From assembly GCA_020636255.1 (NCBI GenBank), contig JACJYE010000015.1, positions 62,001-126,000 of the forward strand: a stretch of 64,000 nucleotides of DNA, given 5' to 3'. The translations under genes were made by a program, and so were the position numbers. How positions within the stretch are numbered: position 1 is the first letter of the stretch; every line of letters starts with the position of its first letter. Below, piece after piece: positions 51,246 to 62,300 of this stretch. The stretch is from Lewinellaceae bacterium (GTDB lineage: Bacteria > Bacteroidota > Bacteroidia > Chitinophagales > Saprospiraceae). Below the pieces are notes generated by a model. It saw nothing but the letters and a program-made list of their open reading frames with translations, was not told the origin of the DNA and did no database searches.

Positions 51246-52196
51246 ATGACTCGATCAGTTTTACTTCCTGTCTTTTTGCTTCTGGCTGCCTATTGTACTC
51301 AGGCACAGCAACTTACCTTGTTTACTCAATACCGTGACAACGGCGGCATCCTCAACCCGGCAGCAGTGGAAAGCGACTGGATGGCTTTCGGCCAGAACGT
51401 CACTTTCGGCGCTTCCTACCGGGCACAATGGGTCGGGCTGGACCATGCGCCCCGCACTTTGTCTGCGCGGGGGTCCTACCTCTATGCCGATGGCTCGGGC
51501 GTAACGCTGATGGCCGGAGGTTACCTGATGAATGACCAGACGGGGCCCACCGGTTTTACCGGCCTCTATGGCCGCATCGCCGGCATCGTCACCCAGGACC
51601 CCGAAGTGGGCGGGTTCTCCATCGGGCTGGGCGCCGGCGCAGTGAACTACCGCGTCAACGCTTCCGAGATTCGCCTGCGCGAAACGGGCGACATCGTGGG
51701 TTCCACCGACCAGTCGCAGTTCTTTCCGGATGTGAGCCTGGGCCTGTTTTTCTACCACCTCGTCGGGCGCAATGACGACTATTTTTATGCCGGCCTTTCC
51801 GTGCCGCAGGTCATAGGGCTGGACCTCACCTTTCAGGATGATAACGGCGAGTACACGACCAAGCGGATACAGCACTTCTACGGCATGCTCGGTTTCTACA
51901 AATTCTTCGACAACGATAGTTTTCTGGAGCCTTCCCTCTGGGTTAAATACGCGCCGGGCGCGCCGGTCAACGCCGACCTCAACCTGCGGTACTACCTGCC
52001 CGTCAATTTCTGGATAGGCGCAGGAGGCTCTACCTCCGGTTCCGTGCACCTGGAAACGGGGATCGTGCTGGGTGATACAGCTGGTTTTGACCAGACCTTC
52101 CGCATCGGTTATGGCTTCGGGTACTCTTTCAGTTCCTTCGGCCCGGCAGCGGGAACGAGCCATGAGATCAACCTGGCTTTCTCCATGTTCAAATAA
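51246..52196 (+). CDS. PorP/SprF-family T9SS outer-membrane protein
   Basis: The start at 51246 opens the signal peptide (MTRSVLLPVFLLLAAYCTQAQQ). The 316-residue product has the hallmarks of the family: QLTLFTQYRDNGGILNPAAVES, VTFGASYRAQWVGLDHAPRTLS, TGPTGFTGLYGRIAG, and a barrel ending HEINLAFSMFK. PorP/SprF proteins assist secretion or surface attachment of large CHU_C-type T9SS substrates. The giant gene that follows 76-135 bp downstream is the likely partner. Confidence 0.95.
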   Translation: MTRSVLLPVFLLLAAYCTQAQQLTLFTQYRDNGGILNPAAVESDWMAFGQNVTFGASYRAQWVGLDHAPRTLSARGSYLYADGSGVTLMAGGYLMNDQTGPTGFTGLYGRIAGIVTQDPEVGGFSIGLGAGAVNYRVNASEIRLRETGDIVGSTDQSQFFPDVSLGLFFYHLVGRNDDYFYAGLSVPQVIGLDLTFQDDNGEYTTKRIQHFYGMLGFYKFFDNDSFLEPSLWVKYAPGAPVNADLNLRYYLPVNFWIGAGGSTSGSVHLETGIVLGDTAGFDQTFRIGYGFGYSFSSFGPAAGTSHEINLAFSMFK

Positions 52197-52331
52197 ACCA
52201 CCGGGCATGGCGCTTTCGAGCACGCGCACTTCAACCCCTTGTGAATGTAGTTTTCTAACCGAACCTGCCCGATGAAAAAGAGGCTAAGTCTAATGAGCGA
52301 ATTTATCATAGCTCCCAAATTCATTTTCTCC

Positions 52332-55300
52332 ATGAAAAAGATATTCCTTACGCTGGCGGTAGGGATGGCCTGTACTCTGGCCGCCCTGGCCCAGCCGACT
52401 ATCAACATCGTTCCACCGGATGGAGATCCGCCCTGTACCGGCGATCAGGTCTGTGTCGATATAGTCGTTGCCGACTTTACCGATATTCTTGCTACTACTT
52501 TTTTCATCCAGTGGAACCCCGCCGTATTGCAATACGGCATGACCCAGGGCTACAACCTGCCCGGCCTTACCGGTGGCAACTTCACCCAAACTTCGGATAG
52601 CACCCTGCTGGTGCAATGGGAATTTGGCGATTGCACCAACCCTTCGGCCCTCGGGCATACCCTCCCCGACGGCACCTCCCTCTTCCAGGTCTGCTTTACC
52701 GCTCTTGGACAGTATGGCGAGGCTTCCGATATCATTATTCCCGCTACGGCCAGCCCCCTGACGCCCGACATTAAACGGAAGGGCGCCGGTTGTACCAACA
52801 TCGGTATCGAAGAAGACAATATCGATACCGCCCTGGTTTCCACCTGCGTCAGGCCCTTTATCGTCGATATCTCCGACGAAATGGGCAACGAAGGCGACCT
52901 GGTGTGTATCGACTTCCGGGTCCATGGCTTTACCGATATGCTCAGCTTCCAGTTTCCTGTGGTCTGGGACCCCAATAAAGCGGAATATGTCGACCATATC
53001 GTCCCCGGCAACCTGACGAACTTCAACAATAACAACATAGGTACTCCATTGAACGCCATGGGCGTGGAACCGGGCAGCATCACCGTCTCCTGGAGCGCCC
53101 CAACGCCCAACAGTGGGATCACGGTGCCGGATTCCACCCTCATCTTCCAGTTGTGCCTGCGCCTCAAACCCGGCTCCTGTAACATGGACTTTGCCGTGAG
53201 CATCGCCGATGAGCAGCCGGGCCAGGAATACTTCGTGCCGGAAGCGGCCAACAACTACCAGAACGGGTTTAACGCTATTGCCGTAGGCCAATACGCAGGC
53301 CAGGTGTTCGTTGGGCCCTGTAACCCTACCGGCCTGCAACTGTCGGCCAACTGCGGCGGCCCCGTAGACCCCAATAGCCAGGTTTGCGTGCAGGTGCTGG
53401 CCGGCAACAACTTCCAGAATGTGACGACCCTGCAGTTCCTCATGGAATGGAACCCCTCCATTTTGTCGTACACCTCAACCCAAAACCCCGCCCTTCCCGG
53501 CGGCATAACCTTTAACACGGCTAATACCCCCAACGGTATCCTCGGTATGTCGTGGAGTGGCAACCCCACCAACCGCAACCCCGGCGCTGTGCTCTTCGAA
53601 GTCTGCTTCGACGTGGTAGGCCTGGGCGGTAACAGCCCTTTCACCTTTATCAACCAGGATAATGCCCTCGGCGTCGACGTCGCCATCATCAACAACGGCG
53701 GCAATATCGGCATCAACCCCACCAACTGCGAAGTGCAGGTCAACCAACCGGAGGGCGTCGTCATCAATATCTCGGACGGCCTGGAAGGCCGGCCGGGTGA
53801 TGTAATATGTTATGACTTCGTGGCCAGCAATTTCACGGAGGTCACTTCCATGCAGTTCTCTCTGGCCTTCGAACCAGGTAAGTTCCAGTATATGCTGGCC
53901 GGCGGCCTGCAAAACCTGGCCCTGCCCGGTGCTTCAGTGGCAAACTTCGGCTTCCTGAGCGCCGGCGCCGGACAGATCACCTTCAGCAACTGGAACCCGG
54001 CTTCGCCGGTGACACTACCAGATGGCACCCTGCTGTTCAGCCTTTGCTTTACGGTCGTCGGCGACCCCGGCGAATGCGACCAGCTGCTCATCACGGATGT
54101 GCCCATCGTCACCCAGGCCATTACCGCCAGCTCTAATGGCGAAGACGTCGGCCTGACCGGCGTGGGCGGTAATGGCTGTATCCTCAGCCCCGAAGGGTTC
54201 TACCTGGAAGGCCATGACGTGAGCGGCGACCTCCAGGATACGGTATGTATGCCCTTCGTCGTATCCGACTTCGACGGCATCATCAGCGCCGATTTCACCC
54301 TCAACTGGAACCCCGGCGCGATGGAACTGGTCGACGTCGTAGACCTCAGCCAGATCCCCGGCCTTAATATCGACCTGGTGGGCCAGCCAGTGGGAAGCGC
54401 TGCCTTTGATTTCAACGTGCCCGCTGGCCTGACGCTGGCCGACAGCGTGGCCATATTCGAGCTTTGCTTCCAGCTGCTCGGCCCCCCCGATACCTGTTAC
54501 GCCGTTACGGTCAGCGAATCGCCTATGCCTACGGTGACGACGGCCAACGGCGCCGGCAGCCTGCTCGACCTGCCTGCCGAAGTATGTATCAAGGATAAAC
54601 TGTTTATCGACTCCATTGCTATCACACCGGAAAGCTGCCCCGGCGCCGGCGACGGCGCTATCGAGGTCTTCGTTTCGGGAGGTAATGCCCTGAATAATAA
54701 TGATTATATCTTCAGCTGGCAGACCCAGCCGCCGCAGTTTATGCGCAAAGCCCGCTTCCTGTCGGCAGGCTGTTATGTGGTGACCGTGCTCGATGATTCG
54801 AACCCGCCGCTGAGCATCACCGATACCATCTGCATCGAATCGCTCGGGGCTGACCTGTTCGTCAATGCCGGTGCGGATAAGGTATCCAGTTGCGAACCGC
54901 CCTGTACCTTTATCAGCCCGCAGGCATCGCAGGGCGCAACGATCACCTATAACTGGACCGCCGCTCAGGGTGGACAGATCTGTAGCTCACCCAATGACCG
55001 GGTGCTGCTGGGCCGCGGCCCGGGCCTGTTCTCCATCAAAGTGACGGATGAAGCAACCGGTTGTTATGTGACCGATACCATCAGGCTGCTCCCACCGGTG
55101 CTCCCGCCGGTAGAAGCCGGCAGCCCACAGACCCTGACCTGTGCTACGGATGAACTTATGCTGACGGCCCCGTCGCAGGGCGATACCGTGCGCTTCACCT
55201 GGCTGAATGCCGGCGGTGCTGTCGCCGGGCCCGCCGTTGGCCCGCTTTCCTATACGGCCAGCGCAGCGGGAACCTACTACCTCGAAGCAGAGATCGTAGC

Positions 55301-58300
55301 CACGGGCTGCACAGCCCTGGATAGCGTGGTGGTCGCCATCGATACCATAGCGCCTATCGCTGAAGCGAGCCCCGGCACGGATACCACCTACCTGGGCTGT
55401 AATGATATGGCCAACCTGATCGGCTTCGCCGGTGATAATACCGATGGCTATACCTTCCGCTGGTTGGACCAGAATAGTACGGTGGTCGCTAATACTCAGG
55501 ATTTCATGACCGACCAGACGGGCACTTTCACCTTTGAAGTGACCAATACGAACAACGGTTGCGTCAGCTCCGATAATACGGTCGTTGTACCGGATGCGGC
55601 AGTACCTGCCGTCTCCATACAAGGTGCTTCCGGCTCGACAGATTTCAATTGTAACGGCGATGCTGTAGAACTGGAAGCCGTAGTCTCCAACGTTAACCCC
55701 GATGCCGTTACCTATCAGTGGACGGCTTCCGGTGGCGCCCAGATACAACCGGGTACGGAGATGGAACAGGTTGCTGTAATTACTTCAGCAGGTACGGTAG
55801 AAGTACACATCGTCAGCAACCTCAACGGCTGCGAATCCACTGCCGTGCTGGAAGTGGGCTACGACACTATCCCGCCGATGGCCTCCATCGTTACGATGGG
55901 CGGGCTCGACTGCGACACCGAGCAGGTCACCCTCGATGGTACCGGCTCCGGGCAGGGCGCTACCTATACCTATCGCTGGCGTTATGTCGACCAGAACCTG
56001 GATGTAGACCCCAACCCGGGCAACCCGCTCCAGGCCGATGTGGCCCTGGAAGGGACGTATACCCTGGAGGTGACGGATACGGTTTCAGGCTGTTCTTCCA
56101 TTGCGACAATCGATGTGTTGCGCGATACCATGCCGCCGCAGATCGACGTGACGGCCAACAGCAATATCAACTGTGCCAACCTCACCGCATTCATAGTCGC
56201 TGACGTAAATGCCGCCGCCGGAACTTATTCGGTAGCCTGGCAGGCGCTTAATGGTGGTAATATTGTAGAAACACTGCCCGGCGACACCCTCATCAGGGTC
56301 GATGCGGCAGGTACCTACCTCGCTACGGTGACCAACCTGAACACCGGTTGCTCCGATACGATGTCGAGTTCGATACTGGCCTTCCTGGACATGCCCGAGA
56401 TCGTGATCCCCGACGAAGACCGCAACCTCTTCCTCAACTGCCTTTCGTTGCAGGATACTATCGATGCCAGGGGTTCCTCTGAGAGCGATTCGCTCGTATC
56501 GATCTCTTACGGCTGGAACGTCATCCAGGGTGGGGCTGTAGGGCCCACCGACCGCTATTTTATCCTGGTCGATGAGCCGGGTATCTTTGAGTTTTACGTA
56601 ACCAATGAACAATCGCAGTGCACCGTCCGCGATACCATCGTGGTTGACGGCAACTTCGATACGCCCCAGGCCATAGCAGGGGACAATTTTACCCTGACCT
56701 GCCCCGAGCATACCGGTGACCTGGACGGCTCAATGTCCACCACTGGGCAGGATATCTACTATATCTGGGAAACCATCGTAGGTGGCCAACCGGTCGACAC
56801 GATCGCAGAAGGGCCTGATATGGCCACGATCCCCGTTACACTGCCCGGCCTGTACCGCCTGAAGGTGGTCAATACTACGAGCGGTTGCTCCAGCACCGAT
56901 TTTGTACAGGTAAACAGCGACGGCGTGCCGCCTCAAATCATCTTCGAAGAGCCGACAACGGCCGGTGTGCTGGATTACGACTGTAATTCCGATACGATAA
57001 CGGTAAACCTGAGCCTGCTGCCGGATACGCTCAACTTCGATAACCTTACCTTTAACTGGGACGGTGACATCCTGACCACCAGCGACCCGCTCGTCGTAAA
57101 AGTGTATACGCCGGGCACTTTCACCCTTACCGTATCCAACAGCGTCAATGGCTGCGAAGGGGTCAACGAGCTGGTGGTGAACGATATGCGCGTACTGCCC
57201 ACGGCTGTTGTGGTCAACGACACCAGCCTGCTGACCTGTACCACCAGCGAGGTGGCCCTCGATGGCGCCGGCTCTTCTTCGGGTAACAATATGGTGTACG
57301 AATGGACCGATCCTTCCAGTACGCCTATCGGTACGAGCCTTCAGGTTTCCGTTACTCAGCCTGGAGACTACCAGCTGATGGTGACCGATACGACCAATGG
57401 TTGCTCTGCCACGGTGATCGCTACCGTTGAGGAGGACTTCGCGCCGCCTGCTATCAATTTTGTGGAAGCTCCCGATTTCCAATGCCGGGATAATTCTGTC
57501 AGCCTCAGCGCGGCGCCTTCCGGCAACTTCAGCGATTTCACGACTGTACTTTGGGAAAGCGTCAGTGGTGGCTCGGTAACCCAGGACCCCGGCGCGCTCA
57601 CCGCGAGCGTGGACGGCCCCGGCGTCTATCAGCTTACCCTGGCCAGTGCATCGAACGGTTGCGATTCTACCGCTACGATAGAAGTTGCCGCCGATACGCT
57701 GGCGCCCACCATTCAGCTGGAGGAACCGGCAATGTTCGGTTGCCCCGGGCAAACGGTCTCCCTCGATGCTACGCTGACCGGTGCTGCCGGCGACTTCGAG
57801 TCCATCAACTGGTCGGTAGCCAGCGGCAGCGGTTCGGTCAACCCGCCAACAGGCTCTCTGGCCGTAGCTGTTGATGCTCCGGGCACCTACCAGCTCAACG
57901 TGGTCAACGCCGATAACGGCTGCGAAGCCACCATGGATGTGGTGGTAGAACAAGACCCGGATATGCCGATGGCCGTTGCCAATGCCTCCGATAACTTTAT
58001 CGGCTGTGGCGAGAATATTACGCTCGACGGCTTGCAGTCTTCCCAGGGCGCTGTGTTCAGCTTCCAGTGGGTTGTTGTTTCCGGCTCGGGCACGCCCTCG
58101 CCGGCCAACGCCATCACCACAACAGTCAATGCCGCGGGTTCCTACCAGTTGATCGTGACGAACACCAACAATAACTGCGCCGATACCTCTGCGCTGCTGG
58201 CCATTGAGCTCGACCCGAGCCTGGTAGAAGCCAGCGCAGCGCTCGTCGAAGCGGCTTGCGGGCTGGAAGCAGCCGTGAGCGGTAACGGCGGCCAGCTGCC

Positions 58301-59054
58301 GGCAGGGGTCACCGGGCAATGGATACCGGTGGGCGGGCTGTCTGTAGCCAACAGCGACAGCGCCAATACGACGGTAGGCAACCTCCTCCAGGGGGCCAAC
58401 CAGGTCGTCTGGACACTCTCGCAGGACGGCTGCCCGAACTACAGCTCGGATACCTTGACCATCATGCCGGAACAGGCGCCGGTGGCCAACAACGACGTCC
58501 TCACCGTACTCGATGGCCAGATCTTTGGCACCCTCAACCTGGCGAGCAACGACTTGCTGGATGGCGTTTCCGATTTCGCGATCGATATCGTTAGCAACCC
58601 TGCATTGGGTAGCCTACTGGATGGAGGCAGCGGCGCGTTTACCTACAACCTGCTGAACAACCTCTTCCAGCCTGCCGGCGACGAGTTCACCTACAGCATC
58701 TGTAATGCGCTTTGCCCGGAACTGTGCGATGAAGCTACCGTCCAGATTATCATCGAACGCGATACGACGGTCGAGCTGCAACTGCCCAACGCCATCACTC
58801 CGAACGGCGACGGACTGAACGACGCCCTGGTCTTCGACCAGCTGCTGCTCAACCCGGACAAGTTCCCCGACAACGAGCTGATCGTCTTCAACCGCTGGGG
58901 TGATGTGGTCTACAAAGCCAAGCCTTATGCCAACGACTGGCAGGGCGTCAACATGAGCGGCGAAGACCTGCCCGACGGCACTTACTACTACATCCTCCGC
59001 CTGACCATCGGTAGCGGGGAGATCATACGCGGCGACATAACCATACTGAAATAA
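52332..59054 (+). CDS. Giant surface protein: five cohesin-like domains, 13 Ig-like repeats, CHU_C sorting domain
   Basis: I choose the ATG at 52332 (MKKIFLTLAVGMACTLAALAQ signal); an earlier in-frame ATG at 52272 adds 20 residues. The 2240-residue protein has five cohesin-like beta-sandwich modules of about 145 residues (about 20-757; for example CVDIVVADFTDILATTFFI and VCYDF-like ICYDFVASNFTEVTSMQF). Then one SprB-like module, 13 immunoglobulin/PKD-like repeats of about 85 residues (about 840-2000; each begins PP/P, has paired cysteines and ends GxYxLxVTNTxxGC), a cadherin-like module and a CHU_C type B sorting domain (AITPNGDGLNDAL, FNRWGDVVY, LPDGTYYYILRL). It is probably an adhesin or gliding protein exported with PorP/SprF. 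Confidence 0.95.
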   Translation: MKKIFLTLAVGMACTLAALAQPTINIVPPDGDPPCTGDQVCVDIVVADFTDILATTFFIQWNPAVLQYGMTQGYNLPGLTGGNFTQTSDSTLLVQWEFGDCTNPSALGHTLPDGTSLFQVCFTALGQYGEASDIIIPATASPLTPDIKRKGAGCTNIGIEEDNIDTALVSTCVRPFIVDISDEMGNEGDLVCIDFRVHGFTDMLSFQFPVVWDPNKAEYVDHIVPGNLTNFNNNNIGTPLNAMGVEPGSITVSWSAPTPNSGITVPDSTLIFQLCLRLKPGSCNMDFAVSIADEQPGQEYFVPEAANNYQNGFNAIAVGQYAGQVFVGPCNPTGLQLSANCGGPVDPNSQVCVQVLAGNNFQNVTTLQFLMEWNPSILSYTSTQNPALPGGITFNTANTPNGILGMSWSGNPTNRNPGAVLFEVCFDVVGLGGNSPFTFINQDNALGVDVAIINNGGNIGINPTNCEVQVNQPEGVVINISDGLEGRPGDVICYDFVASNFTEVTSMQFSLAFEPGKFQYMLAGGLQNLALPGASVANFGFLSAGAGQITFSNWNPASPVTLPDGTLLFSLCFTVVGDPGECDQLLITDVPIVTQAITASSNGEDVGLTGVGGNGCILSPEGFYLEGHDVSGDLQDTVCMPFVVSDFDGIISADFTLNWNPGAMELVDVVDLSQIPGLNIDLVGQPVGSAAFDFNVPAGLTLADSVAIFELCFQLLGPPDTCYAVTVSESPMPTVTTANGAGSLLDLPAEVCIKDKLFIDSIAITPESCPGAGDGAIEVFVSGGNALNNNDYIFSWQTQPPQFMRKARFLSAGCYVVTVLDDSNPPLSITDTICIESLGADLFVNAGADKVSSCEPPCTFISPQASQGATITYNWTAAQGGQICSSPNDRVLLGRGPGLFSIKVTDEATGCYVTDTIRLLPPVLPPVEAGSPQTLTCATDELMLTAPSQGDTVRFTWLNAGGAVAGPAVGPLSYTASAAGTYYLEAEIVATGCTALDSVVVAIDTIAPIAEASPGTDTTYLGCNDMANLIGFAGDNTDGYTFRWLDQNSTVVANTQDFMTDQTGTFTFEVTNTNNGCVSSDNTVVVPDAAVPAVSIQGASGSTDFNCNGDAVELEAVVSNVNPDAVTYQWTASGGAQIQPGTEMEQVAVITSAGTVEVHIVSNLNGCESTAVLEVGYDTIPPMASIVTMGGLDCDTEQVTLDGTGSGQGATYTYRWRYVDQNLDVDPNPGNPLQADVALEGTYTLEVTDTVSGCSSIATIDVLRDTMPPQIDVTANSNINCANLTAFIVADVNAAAGTYSVAWQALNGGNIVETLPGDTLIRVDAAGTYLATVTNLNTGCSDTMSSSILAFLDMPEIVIPDEDRNLFLNCLSLQDTIDARGSSESDSLVSISYGWNVIQGGAVGPTDRYFILVDEPGIFEFYVTNEQSQCTVRDTIVVDGNFDTPQAIAGDNFTLTCPEHTGDLDGSMSTTGQDIYYIWETIVGGQPVDTIAEGPDMATIPVTLPGLYRLKVVNTTSGCSSTDFVQVNSDGVPPQIIFEEPTTAGVLDYDCNSDTITVNLSLLPDTLNFDNLTFNWDGDILTTSDPLVVKVYTPGTFTLTVSNSVNGCEGVNELVVNDMRVLPTAVVVNDTSLLTCTTSEVALDGAGSSSGNNMVYEWTDPSSTPIGTSLQVSVTQPGDYQLMVTDTTNGCSATVIATVEEDFAPPAINFVEAPDFQCRDNSVSLSAAPSGNFSDFTTVLWESVSGGSVTQDPGALTASVDGPGVYQLTLASASNGCDSTATIEVAADTLAPTIQLEEPAMFGCPGQTVSLDATLTGAAGDFESINWSVASGSGSVNPPTGSLAVAVDAPGTYQLNVVNADNGCEATMDVVVEQDPDMPMAVANASDNFIGCGENITLDGLQSSQGAVFSFQWVVVSGSGTPSPANAITTTVNAAGSYQLIVTNTNNNCADTSALLAIELDPSLVEASAALVEAACGLEAAVSGNGGQLPAGVTGQWIPVGGLSVANSDSANTTVGNLLQGANQVVWTLSQDGCPNYSSDTLTIMPEQAPVANNDVLTVLDGQIFGTLNLASNDLLDGVSDFAIDIVSNPALGSLLDGGSGAFTYNLLNNLFQPAGDEFTYSICNALCPELCDEATVQIIIERDTTVELQLPNAITPNGDGLNDALVFDQLLLNPDKFPDNELIVFNRWGDVVYKAKPYANDWQGVNMSGEDLPDGTYYYILRLTIGSGEIIRGDITILK

Positions 59055-59082
59055 GCCCCATCCGGGCTGGTAATACGCCCCG

Positions 59083-59122
59083 GAGCGCCGCCTTCCATAC
59101 GGAGGGCGGCGCTCTCTTTTTT
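59083..59122 (+). terminator. Rho-independent terminator after the giant gene
   Basis: A 14-bp GC-rich stem (59083-59096 with 59101-59114, one G-T pair) and a tail TCTTTTTT. Confidence 0.9.
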
Positions 59123-59173
59123 GGGGTAGTTGCGAAAATCAGGAGCAGGCATGAAAAAATATCCGAAAAACGT

Positions 59174-59181
59174 TAAATTTG
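59174..59181 (+). promoter_or_regulatory. Promoter -7 element before the second CHU_C gene
   Basis: TAAATTTG; no TTG was found at the expected spacing. The predicted leader is about 120 bases. Confidence 0.45.
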
Positions 59182-59307
59182 TGTCAATGCGCCTTCTCCT
59201 TTATGGAATAACGCCCTGAACTATCTCCTCTTCAAGGAAGTTGGTATGGCCATCTTCCTCCCTTCAGCTATTGAATATTTTTGAATCCTAATCAATTCCA
59301 GGCATAC

Positions 59308-62300
59308 ATGAAACGTATCGCAGTTTTACTCCTGTTGTTCCAGGCTACCTTCGGCGCCGCTCAGAACGTGGTTCAGCTGACTGTTGAAACCGGCGCTTCC
59401 GCTTCCGATTGTGTGGACCCCTTCTCCAGCCCCGACCTGCTCTGGCAGGTGAATGTAGAAAATGAAGGCTGGGTTACCTACCCCGGTGATGCCCTTTGTT
59501 TTACTAACTACCCCAATCTGCAATACACCGCCAGCTATACCTGCCCTGTGGATATACCGGCGCAGTTGCAGCTGTGTTTCCGGGCTTTTGAGAACGACCC
59601 CATCATCCCCATCGGCTGCATCATCGCGCCGTCATGCGAGGAGACGATCTGCGATAACTTCGATATTCCCGCGCCGGGGCAAAGCGCTACCTATACCCTC
59701 GTTTTGTCTGGTGGGACGTCGACGGGGGAAGTGACGTTCACCATCACTACGTCTGAAGGCTATTCGTCCAATGACGCCCTTTGCAACGCTGCCAACCTGG
59801 GGCTGCTCCTGCGCGGCGATACGGTAGGCGATTACACCATGGGCATTTATGACAACATCTGTGCGACGAATGCCAACGAGCCCAACCCCCTGACACAGGG
59901 CGGCTTCGGCAACGAGAACGGCGTTTGGTTCCAGTTTACGACGGGCAGCGACATCGGCAGCCTGATCCTGGTAGAGGCCCTAACCGACCCCCAGGCTACA
60001 GGAGATGAGATCGACATCCAGATGGGGATTTACACCTCCGATAACAACGCCTGCGACGGCAACTTCACCTTGTTGAGCTGGGCCTCCGACAACAGCACAC
60101 AGGACGCTTTCCTCCAGATACCCTGCCCTTCTCCCAACACGACGTATTTTATCCTCATCGACGGGGCCATTTCCTACCCGGGGTCTGAAGCCGGCGTGTT
60201 CGGGGTGCAGGTGAGCAATGTCGACGTCGACGATGCGCCCGACCTGCGTTGCGACGCCCTGATGATCGGCGAGGTGCCGGCCAACGGATCTATCAGCCTG
60301 CCGAACCCGGTGTCCAACTATTGCGCGACCAGCGTGAGCGACCCCTACAGCCCCAACTTCGTCATGCAATCCTCCGTTTGGTTCCAGTTCATCGCGCCGC
60401 CTTCCGGCCACGTGCTCATCGAAGGCATTTCGAGCAGGACGATCGACTCCATCGGCATACAGCTGGGCGTCTATCGGGCCTTCAACGATAACTGTAACCT
60501 CTTCTTTCAGCATATCGCCAGCGAATACACCGAGGAAGGCCTCGACGAATCGCTGGAAGTCACCTGCCTTTTTCCGGGCCGGCTTTACTACCTCGTCATC
60601 GACGGCGACGCCTATAACAACCGCGGCATTTTTACCATAAATATTTCCGATGCCGGCGATATTACCCCGGTCACCAACCAGGACATCACCATTTGCGATG
60701 GGGACAGCTTCACTGTCGGCGCTTCCGTTTATACCGCTACTGGCCTTTATGCCGATACCCTTACGCTCTTCCAGGGCTGCGACAGCATCGTGAATACCAA
60801 CCTCACTGTGCTGAGCCCGATCCATATCGACATTGTGCAAACCCAGCCGGCCATTGGCCTGGGCAACGCCAACGGTATTGCTCAGGCGAGCGCTACCGGC
60901 GGCTCGGGCAGTGGGTATTCCTTCTCGTGGTGCGACGGCAGTACGGCTGCAACTAACAGTATGCTGGTGGGGGGCGGCGTATGCTGCGTCACCGTCACCG
61001 ATGCCATGGGCTGTATGGCGGATACCTGCTTTACCGTAGAATACATCACCGATATCATTCCTTCATACCAGGGAGACACCCTGGCCTGCTATGGGCAGGA
61101 AAACGGGCAGATCACCTTTTCCGCCATCAACGGTGAGCCGCCCTATCAGTACGAGTGGCAGAAAGACGATAATACGATCAACGGCTCGGGCATTATCAAC
61201 GTGGCTGGAGAAGAAGTAATGCTGCCCGACCTGCCCGCCGGCGCCTATACGATCACGATCATGGATGCGTTCTTCGACACCACAATAACGGTCAATGTGC
61301 TGGAGCCTGAACTGCTCGTATTGTCGGTCGATAACCAGACAGATGCAAGCTGTTTTGGCTTTTGCGACGGCCTGGCCGGGGTGTCCGCCAGCGGTGGGGT
61401 AGGAGGGTACCAGTTTGCCTGGAGCAACAGCGAAACCACCGCTGCGGTTGGCAACCTGTGCGCCGGCCCGTATCAGGTGACCCTCACCGATGCCAACGGC
61501 TGCCAGCAGAACCGAAGTATAACGATCGCCGAACCGGCGGAATTTATTGCGACAGCCATGGAAGTGCAGCCCGTTTCCTGCTTCGAAGGCTCAGATGGCA
61601 TCGTTTCCGTACAGACGAACGGCAACCCGTCGGCCTATGCCTGGAATACCGGCGACGTCTCGCAATCCGTCAACGGCCTGTCTGCCGGCGCCTATTCCGT
61701 GCTCGTCACCAATGCCGATGGCTGTCAGGACAATGCCGATGTCGTCGTTACGCAACCCAGTGCACCGGTAACACTTCAGGCGGTGGTAGAGGAGCCTGTG
61801 AGCTGCAAAGGCGAGTCCGATGCCGTGCTGCGCGCTATAACCGGCGGCCCGGGGCAGAGCTTTACCTTCACCTGGCCTACTGGGGCCGTTGGCGCTATAG
61901 CTTCCGGCTACGGAGCGGGCACCTATACTGTATCAGTGGCCAATGAAAAGGGGTGTGTGGCAACGACGGAGATCACGGTGAGCGAGCCGGATTACCTGCA
62001 GGCAGTGCTCTCGGCTACGGATGTCACTTGTGTCAGCGGGGAGAACGGCGGTGAGATCGAAGCGGATACCACCTATGGTGGCACGCCGCCCTATGAATAT
62101 GCGCTGGATGGGGTGCTTTTTGCGCCTTCACCCCTGTTCCCGTCCCTTTTTCCCGGCGCCTATACCGTGACGGTGCGCGATGCCGCCGGCTGTGAAGCGG
62201 AATTCAACGCCACCGTCAACCCCGCACCCGAACTAGCCGTAACGCTGGTGGGCGACGCCTCGGTACAGCTGGGCGATTCACTGCGCCTGATGGCCCAGGT